DNA of 64,000 nt, taken from the NCBI GenBank assembly GCA_036435485.1, contig CM071599.1, forward strand, positions 210,465,178 through 210,529,177. The letters run 5' to 3'. Shown piece by piece: positions 57,315 through 64,000 of the stretch. The notes beneath the pieces are model-generated. The model was given only the letters and a program-made list of their open reading frames with translations. It was not told where the DNA came from and ran no database searches. Made by a program: the position numbers and the translations under genes. Every line of letters starts with the position of its first letter. Within the stretch, counting starts at the first letter, position 1. The DNA comes from Saposhnikovia divaricata (lineage: Eukaryota; Streptophyta; Magnoliopsida; Apiales; Apiaceae).

Positions 57315-60300
57315 TGTCTGAGTATCATGAAAGAATATCAATACAAGAGTTTAGCTCTTTGTATCCTACCTATCTTAAATCTAGAACGAGATTGTTCTCT
57401 TAATCACATAAAGTTATACCTAAAACAAAGCCAAAATACATCATTATATTACTATATTTCAAAATATTAGATTAAAACATACTCTAGATTCTAAATACGA
57501 GCTATTTTAATGAAATTTTACTATAACTCGGTATCCGTGATTTCATTCTGCAAAAGACTCAGCAATAATTAGCAGGGACTGCAAAAGACTCAGCAGGTAT
57601 GAATTGGTAGTAACTATACTAACTATTGGGAAAGCTTACCATCAGTTATTCTTAAGCGACCTAGACCATAAATTAGGTCATGCAGAAATTAGGGCAACAG
57701 GAGTACAACAAGCAAGTGGCTAATCTATAAAAATCTGGTACATGACACGCATATGTTTAAAAAAAAAACACACAACAGTGGTAATGTATCCATATGTTCT
57801 TCACAAAACACATTATTGTCACTCAAACACTCAGAATTCCCATTTCTTGATTCACTTCTGGCTTAGATCTTGTACTAGGGTGAGAACTATAACTACCTAA
57901 TGATAACAAATCTGATATACTTGAGTTGGCTAAAACATACTCCCAGTAAAGTTAATTTTTTCAGAACTGTTAAAAGAGTTTTTCTGAGTATCATGAAAGA
58001 ATATCAATACAAGACATTAGCTCATTGTATCCTACCTATCTTAAATCTAGAACGAGAATGTTTTTACTTAACCACTTAAAGTTATACCTAAAACAGAGCC
58101 AAAGTACACTAATATATTACTATATATTCTAAATACAAGCTATTCTAATGAGATTTTACTATAACTTGGTATCCGTAAATTCATTCTGCAAAAGACTCAG
58201 AAATAATTAGCAAGGAATGCAAAAGACTCAGCTGGTACGAACTGGTAGTAACTATACTAACTATTAGGAAAGCTTACCATCAATTATTCTTAAGCGACCT
58301 AGACTATAAATCATGTCATGCAGAGAAACAGCACAACAAGCAAGGGGCTAATAAAACAAAACCACGATAATGTATGCATATGTTCTTCACAAAACACATT
58401 ATTGTCACTTAATCACTCAGAATTCCCCTTTCTTGATTCACTTCTAGCTTACATCTTGTACTAGAGTGAGAACTATAATTACCTAATGATAACAAATCTG
58501 ATATATTGACTTGGCTAAAAGATATTCCTAGTAAAATTGATTACTTCAGAACTGTCATACCAGTTTTTTGAGTATCATGAAAGAATATCAATACAAGACA
58601 TTAGCACTTTGTATCCTACCTATCTTAAATCTATAACGAGATTGTTTTCTCTTAATCACATAAAGTTATACCTAAAACAAAGCCAAAATACACTATTATA
58701 TTACTATATTTCATCACATTAGATTAAAACATATTCTAGATGCTAAATACAAGCTATTCTAATGAAATATTACTATAACTCGGTATCCGTAATTTCATTG
58801 TGCAAAAGAGTCGGCAATAATTAGCAGGGAATGCAAAAGAATCAGCTGGTATAATTGGTAGTAAGTCACTAGTAACTATACTAACTATTGGGAAAGCTTA
58901 CCATCAATTATTCTTAAGCGACCTAGACTACAAATCACATCATGCAGCGAAACATGAGTACAACAAGCAAGTGGCTGATTGTTAAGGACCTGTTGGGGCT
59001 GCTATAGATGTATAGTTTTATATATTATAGGTTGCCAAGAGAGTATATAAAAAGAACGAATTCTTTAATTGATAATCACACACACACTAAGCTAGCTGGT
59101 TTTTGAGAGACCACCCACTCTCCACAAACACACAATTCAATCTTATTTCTTCACACATCATACAAATGGATTCTTTATTTATAACCCCAACATCAACTCA
59201 CGATCCCGAAATTAAAGCTAATTTATTATAATTCCCATCAAATCCTCCCTTTCAAATCCGTAACTGATGCACAGACTAATTATTCAGATTTATTATTTAT
59301 TATTACTATTATGTTTCCTAACAATAATCTATAAGAATCTGGTGCATGACACACATATGTTGAGAAAAACACAACCATGAGAATGTATGCATTCTTGATT
59401 CACTTCTGGCTTCGAACTTGTACTAGAGTGAGAAATATAGTCACCAAATGATAACAAATCAGATACAACTGAGTGGCTAAAAGATATTCCAAGTAATACT
59501 GATTTTTTCAGAACTGTTATACGAGTTTTTCTGACGATCATGAAGGAATATCAATACAAGACATTAGCTCTTCGTATCCTGCCTATCTTTAAATCCAGAG
59601 CAAGATTGTTCTCTTAATCACATAAAGTTATACCAAAAACAAAGCCAAAATACATAATAATATTACTCGATTTCAAATATTAGATTAAAACATATTCTAG
59701 AGTTAATATAATGAAATTTCACTATAACTAGGTATCCGTAATTTCATTCTGCAAAAGACTCAGCAATAATTAGCAAGAAATGCAAAAGACTCAGCAGGTA
59801 TGAATTGGTAGTAACTATAATAACTATTGGGAAAGCTTACCATCAATTCTTCTTAAGCGGCGTAAACTATAAATCAGGTCATGAAGGGAAACAAGAGTGC
59901 AACAAGCAAGTGGCTAATCTATAAAAATCTGGGACATGACAAGCATATGTTAAAAAAAAAAAAAACACAACCATGGTAACGTATACATTGTTCTTCACAA
60001 AACACATTATTGTCACTTAATCACTCAGAATCCCAATTTCTTGATTCACTTCTGGCTTAGATCTTGTACTAGAGTGAGAACTATGATTACCTAATGATAA
60101 CAAATCTGATATACTTGAGTTGGCTAAAAGATACTCCCAGTAAAATTGATTTTTTCAGAACTGCTATACCAGTTTTTCTGAGTATCATGAAAGAATATCA
60201 ATACAAGACATTAGCTCTTTGTATCCTACCTATCTCAAATCTAGAACGAGAATGTTTTTTCTTAATCACATAAAGTTATACCTGAAACAAAGCCAAAGTA

Positions 60301-60420
60301 CATTACTATATTACTAATGTTTCAACATATTAGATTAAAACATATTCTAGATTCTAAGTACGAGCTATTCTAATGAGATTTTACTATAACTCGGTATCCA
60401 GAATTTCATTCTGCAACTTT
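57315..60420. repeat. Tandem array of about five diverged 580-660-base units
   Basis: Units start near 57315, 57981, 58563, 59525 and 60174 with GAGTATCATGAAAGAATATC or a close form. Each goes on through GTATCCTACCTATCTTAAATC, ACTCGGTATCCGTAATTTC, AACTATTGGGAAAGCTTACC and CACTCAGAATTCCC. The fourth spacing is longer because of the solo LTR at 58980-59323, and the last unit is incomplete. Identity between units is high but not perfect. No unit has a real ORF. The array lies downstream (3') of the minus-strand kelch fragment. Confidence 0.85.
58980..59323. mobile_element. Solo LTR, 344 bp
   Basis: This insertion is unique to one repeat unit. The ends are TGTTAAGGA and TTTCCTAACA (TG...CA with short inverted ends), flanked by CTGAT (58975-58979) and ATAAT (59324-59328); the sister units have CTAAT, so each flank is one change from the ancestral site. 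The inside has a TATA-like GAGTATATAAAAAG near 59038-59052. It fits a solo LTR left by recombination of a small LTR element, or a TRIM-type element. No internal region remains. Confidence 0.8.
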
Positions 60421-60564
60421 GCAATGTACAACAAGTTTATGTTTCATGGGTCCAAATGTGGCACAAAGGACTCTGTCCACAGTCAACAACTAAACATAAA
60501 TAGAGACTGAAATGAATAAAGCAACACACACATATAATGTGGTTTAACTTATCATATACTACAA

Positions 60565-61409
60565 TTATTTCAATTCGTTGGATAGAGCAAGTTTCTCACC
60601 AGAGCAAACATTATCACTAAAGATACAGAGAGGGGATATAATTAGACAACCGGGTAGAAATTGGCTAACCTGACCATAAAGAGCGATGGTATTAAGTTGT
60701 GACTTGCGGCCTTCAAGAGGGACAGGGAGGCGGTGGATAGAGAGGGGAGTGAGAAGCACCTTTTGCTGCTGAGAGTGGCGACGAACTTGGAACCTGTAGT
60801 ATTCCCAAAAGGAATGTGTAGCGCCACCGGGGGTAGTGGGGTCAGTGAATTGAGTATTGGTGACGCACAAGATGTTACGGCCCAAGTGAAGCATCACGTA
60901 ATTGGTCAAGTATGTCTGGGCCAAAAGGGGAGCAGGAGGACCTCGAGGCACTCCTTGGTGAGAATATCATAGGCAGTGATGCAATTACTGTAATCGGTGT
61001 TGGTAATAAGAAAATAGAGAACGTCATCCACGGGGGAGGACGCGGCTTCGCCTGTACAGGACATGTTATCGTCAAGACAAACCCATTGATGGTGGTTATC
61101 GGGATAGTAGGCATAGAGGGAAGTGAGTAAACTGAAATAAATGAGCAACCGATTATGGTTGGGGTCAGAAATAATGGGGCGGTCAATGTGCATTTGATGA
61201 TCAATTCCAGACATGGGTATTGCTTGCCACCTGCCATTCTTCTTATCATAGAACTCGCCGAATGACCAGAGTGAGGTTCCAGCTTCGGCACCAAAGACGA
61301 AGATGTTGTCGCCAAGGGAAGCACAACTTGGATATGATCTATAGCAATTAAGCATCCCGCCTATGTCCTTCCAACTACCTTTGGGGTCTTCCAAATCGAG
61401 GAGAGATGT
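60565..61409 (-). pseudogene. Kelch-repeat (F-box/kelch-type) gene fragment, frameshifted and 5'-truncated
   Basis: On the minus strand the first frame (from about 61409 to 60906) reads DPKGSWKDIGGM, SYPSCASLGDNIFVFGAEAG, FYDKKNGRWQAIPMSG, NHNRLLIYF, YYPDNHHQWVCLDD and ITAYDILTKECLEV, i.e. two or more kelch blades of a beta-propeller. Near 60940-60950 the similarity moves to another frame, which continues LGRNILCVTNTQF to a stop at 60565. There is no ATG at the start and no F-box; the coding similarity ends abruptly near 61409, where the LTR of element E seems to begin. Plant F-box/kelch proteins are substrate adaptors of SCF ubiquitin ligases; whether this gene had an F-box cannot be seen. 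Probably inactive. Confidence 0.65.
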
Positions 61410-61740
61410 GTAATGAGAGCCATATTTAATGAAGTTAATTCAGTTTAATTTATAATTAGGAGGGAAGGGTAGTTTAAGTCTTTTATCAAAACGGTGCGGT
61501 TTTATTTGGAGTTAGGTAGGGTATCTACCTAGGATCTTGTGCCCACTAGAATCACGATACGTGTCTTGAGCTGTGAGGAGGTTAAGTAGTGAATGTTTTC
61601 CATTGCCACGGGTGTGGATGAGATCTGTAATTTTTCTGTTAAGCCATTTTCAATGAAACTTCCTTTTTAATTCTGTTCTGTTCTTTACCTTATTATTTCC
61701 TGTTGATAAACTGGAGTATTAAGTTACTGTGAGCATTACA
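61410..61740 (+). repeat. Inferred 5' LTR of element E
   Basis: The right end (TTACA, followed by the primer site) is firm. The left end at TGTAATGAG is inferred from the break in the kelch gene and the similar TGTAA start of the element D LTR remnant at 37029. The partner LTR lies outside the window. Confidence 0.5.
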
Positions 61741-61742
61741 AT

Positions 61743-61754
61743 TGGTATCAGAGC
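61743..61754 (+). other. Primer-binding site of element E (initiator Met tRNA)
   Basis: TGGTATCAGAGC lies two bases after the LTR end. Confidence 0.88.
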
Positions 61755-61778
61755 TACCGTTCCTCGGTAGTGCTGATC

Positions 61779-64000
61779 ATGGCAGAAGGAACTCGTCTTC
61801 GGGGATTAGATGAGAGGTTGGGGGTTCAGGAAAACAAATTCCGTGAGGTCATGGAAGTATGCACAAAAACACGGGATGAAGCTCTAAATAGGTCGATGGA
61901 GTTGAATGGTAGGATGCAAGGAGTCGAATCAAAGATTGGGGGTATGGATGACTCAATAAATGAGATCAAACAGCTGTTGAGTGGGTTAAACATACGCAAG
62001 AAGCTGCTCACAACCAGTGACTTACAGGGTGAATCTCCAGTTATAGCTGAAACAGATCTGCGTTTTGGCAGTACTAGTGACAGGGGAGGGGTTTTCAATC
62101 CACTCACCATGGGCTTAACGGCAGGTATTATTTCCCCCACCACTACCTTGACTAATAATATTATGCATCCTTCGTCTGCTTTACACACACCTCTCCATGC
62201 TACTCATATTCCGTTGAGTTTTACTAGTTCTCCATTCATTGCACCTCCTGTGTATAGCACAACCACCACTGGACAGCCCATTCCTAACTCTCATTTCACC
62301 CCAACCATGAGCTCATCGTTAGGTACACAACCTTTTCCCTATGGTCCTCAACCCGTAGTGGTACCTTTTAATCCATATGTTCTCCCACCCCTTCCAGGGA
62401 CATACCCAATTCCCCAGTTTATACCCTTACAAAACCCCAACACCAGCTACACCCCAACTACTGCAATGAATACACAAACGTTTCACCCCCACCCAAAGAT
62501 TGAATTTCCTCGGTTTGATGGTAATGACCCTAAAGGGTGGGTGTTGAAGGCTGAACAATATTTTGATTTTGTCAACATTGAGGAAGGAAAAAAAGTTAAG
62601 CTAGCAGTGATGCATTTTGAGGGCAAGGCTAGTGTTTGGTACAGGTACTACCAAACTAGTAAGGGGCATGTTCACTGGAAAACATTTCAAAATGATGTGG
62701 TATTGAGATTTGAGAACCCTGAAGGTAGAGATGCTCAAGATCAGTTCAATAAGTTAAAACAAACCACTGGTGTGGCTGAATACGAGGACAAGTTCGAAGA
62801 ATTGAGAGCCTTGGTAGTGCACAAAAATAAGGGTTTCAACGAAGAGTACTTCTTATCAAGCTTCATTAGTGGGCTTAAGGATCCTATTAAGGTGGCAGTG
62901 AGAATGTTTAGACCCCAAACTTTGAGTGATGCTGTTTTCTTAGCAAAACAGGAGGAAGCTAGAGCCTCAAAAGTGACTTATCCTGTTACTAAGGCTGCTT
63001 CTTCTAAATATTCAGTTATGTCAACTAGTGAGCCTAAAACACAGGTGCCTTCAAAAAGTCAGCCCAAGGAATTTAAGAGGACAAGGTCCACACTGAGTAG
63101 CAAAGAGATTTTAGACAGGAGGGCTAGAGGTCAGTGCTTCCATTGTGATGACCCATTTCATCCGGGCACTGAGTGCAAGTCTAAATTGTATAAACTATAT
63201 GGAGAGGAAGTAGAAGAATCTGACATGGGAAACTGGAGTTGGGGAGAAGAAACAGAGCATTTAGAAGACTCCCCTGGGGAGATATCACTTAATGCACTAG
63301 CTGGTGGTAAGTCATCTGGTACTATTAGATTACAAGGGGTGGTGAAAGGTAGGAAAGTACACATACTTATTGACAGCGGGTCAACACATAGTTTTGTTGA
63401 TACCAACCTAGTCAAGCAGTTAAAATTGACAGCTGAGGTAGTTTCACCATTACTAGTAACAGTGGCTAATGGCACAAGTATGGTGGTAGATACCATATGC
63501 AAGGATCTGCCCTATGAGGTGCAGAATCAGAAATTCTTTACTGATTTGAGGCCATTTCCATTGGGGGGCTCAGATATCATACTGGGGGTTGATTGGCTTC
63601 AACAGCATAACCCTATAACCCTGGACTATAAAAAAATGAATATCTCCATTCATAAAGAGGGTCAGACTGTGGCTTTGCAAGGAACTTCTTCAACTGGCAG
63701 TTTGCAGTCTATTAGCAGTAAAAGTATGAATAAGTTGTTGAGCTCTAAAAAGGGAGTAGCTCATGGGTGCCTCTGTATGCTTACCACTTCCGAACCACCT
63801 ATAGAAGGTTCAACCTCTATCAATCCTGCCATCAAGCCACTACTGTTGGAATTCTCTGATGTGTTTCAAGAACCACAAGGAATGCCACCTGAGAGGGAGC
63901 ATGATCACAGAATTCCTTTACTCAATGGGAGTCAACCAGTGAATCAAAGAGGTTACAAGGTCCCTTATATTCAGAAGGTAGAGATTGAAAAACAAATTAA
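61779..64000 (+). CDS. gag-pol: Gag-protease-RT polyprotein of element E (partial, open at window end)
   Basis: ATG at 61779 (in a good GATCATGGC context) opens a frame that has no stop for about 740 codons up to the window end. Residues about 10-80 are charged and coiled-coil-like; about 90-235 are Pro/Thr/Ser-rich. About 240-420 is the gypsy Gag core (FPRFDGNDPKGW, KAEQYFDF, HFEGKASVWYRYY, FISGLKDPI). A CX2CX4HX4C knuckle starts at 453 (CFHCDDPFHPGTEC). The aspartic protease has DSG at 532-534 in ILIDSGSTHSFVD and then SDIILGVDWL. The N-terminal edge of RT starts at about 710 (HRIPLLNGSQPVNQRGY). All key residues are present. Compared with element D, the Gag has an intact N-terminus. Confidence 0.93.
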   Translation, partial: MAEGTRLRGLDERLGVQENKFREVMEVCTKTRDEALNRSMELNGRMQGVESKIGGMDDSINEIKQLLSGLNIRKKLLTTSDLQGESPVIAETDLRFGSTSDRGGVFNPLTMGLTAGIISPTTTLTNNIMHPSSALHTPLHATHIPLSFTSSPFIAPPVYSTTTTGQPIPNSHFTPTMSSSLGTQPFPYGPQPVVVPFNPYVLPPLPGTYPIPQFIPLQNPNTSYTPTTAMNTQTFHPHPKIEFPRFDGNDPKGWVLKAEQYFDFVNIEEGKKVKLAVMHFEGKASVWYRYYQTSKGHVHWKTFQNDVVLRFENPEGRDAQDQFNKLKQTTGVAEYEDKFEELRALVVHKNKGFNEEYFLSSFISGLKDPIKVAVRMFRPQTLSDAVFLAKQEEARASKVTYPVTKAASSKYSVMSTSEPKTQVPSKSQPKEFKRTRSTLSSKEILDRRARGQCFHCDDPFHPGTECKSKLYKLYGEEVEESDMGNWSWGEETEHLEDSPGEISLNALAGGKSSGTIRLQGVVKGRKVHILIDSGSTHSFVDTNLVKQLKLTAEVVSPLLVTVANGTSMVVDTICKDLPYEVQNQKFFTDLRPFPLGGSDIILGVDWLQQHNPITLDYKKMNISIHKEGQTVALQGTSSTGSLQSISSKSMNKLLSSKKGVAHGCLCMLTTSEPPIEGSTSINPAIKPLLLEFSDVFQEPQGMPPEREHDHRIPLLNGSQPVNQRGYKVPYIQKVEIEKQI

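Larger units (their letters stand above)
61410..64000 (+). mobile_element. Ty3/gypsy chromovirus-like element (element E), 3' part outside window
   Basis: The element has an inferred 5' LTR (about 61410-61740, ending GAGCATTACA), a Met-tRNA primer site (61743-61754) and an uninterrupted polyprotein from 61779 to the window edge. It is the same family as element D by Gag and protease similarity. The 331-base LTR length is an inference from the TG at 61410, which lies where kelch coding similarity stops. The intact frame suggests a recent insertion. Confidence 0.85.

Noticed and set aside
57315..60420. CRISPR-like or satellite array
   Set aside because: Units are about 600 bases, few and diverged, with no spacer/repeat structure; a plain tandem duplication fits.
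60875..61324. Other-frame ORFs over the kelch region (149, 128 and 61 codons, and plus-strand ones)
   Set aside because: Only the frames with kelch motifs and the in-register continuation are credible; the rest are shadows.
61826..62188. Minus-strand ORFs over element E (also 63158-63502)
   Set aside because: They are antisense to the continuous gag-protease frame.

Overview
This window is from a plant nuclear genome, most probably a eudicot. The base composition is AT-rich. The two host genes have plant-type exon structure (an intronless P-class PPR gene and a four-exon PP2C gene), and everything else is LTR retrotransposons, MITEs and their debris. Nothing in the sequence fixes the species. 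There are no bacterial features, CRISPR arrays, rRNA genes or convincing tRNA genes.

Layout. 1-19732: a Sirevirus-type Ty1/copia element on the + strand (element A). Its first LTR is cut by the window edge and carries a MITE at 1056-1420, its gag-pol is decayed, and its 3' non-coding region is interrupted by a 7.35-kb non-autonomous LTR element in the opposite orientation (8367-15716, 5-bp target duplication). The second LTR of A (17858-19732) is followed by another primer-binding site and a stub of gag (19733-19917), so this locus is a truncated tandem LTR-internal-LTR-internal array. 19918-30900: the gene-bearing island, with a PPR gene (22724-24154, +), a PP2C phosphatase gene (25797-27593, -) and AT-rich intergenic DNA. 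30916-31400: a MITE-like element. About 32530-37400: a decayed Ty3/gypsy chromovirus (element D). 37587-50280: a nearly intact, young Sirevirus on the - strand (element C) with 1869-bp LTRs and a 5-bp target duplication. 50281-56060: intergenic DNA with a GA microsatellite, a DUF1985-type pseudogene, a LINE relic and a Tourist-type MITE. 56060-60420: diverged tandem repeats of about 600-660 bp, one split by a 344-bp solo LTR. 60565-61409: a kelch-repeat gene fragment (-), frameshifted and apparently cut at its 5' end by the LTR of a second chromovirus (element E). E runs off the window with an open gag-protease-RT frame (61779-64000).

How the parts relate. Elements A and C are one Sirevirus family: both have the same initiator-Met tRNA primer site, several polypurine tracts, about 3.1 kb of non-coding DNA between pol and the 3' LTR, an array of GATTGTCTTG-type motifs just upstream of an LTR TATA-like site, and the same -1 frame offset between gag and pol. 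LTR divergence judged by eye (about 2% for A, about 1% for the nested element and for C) orders the insertions. The only genes likely to serve the host are the PPR gene (probable organellar RNA-binding protein) and the PP2C gene; the kelch gene is broken as it stands. All identifications come from reading the sequence and recalled family knowledge. No database search was run.
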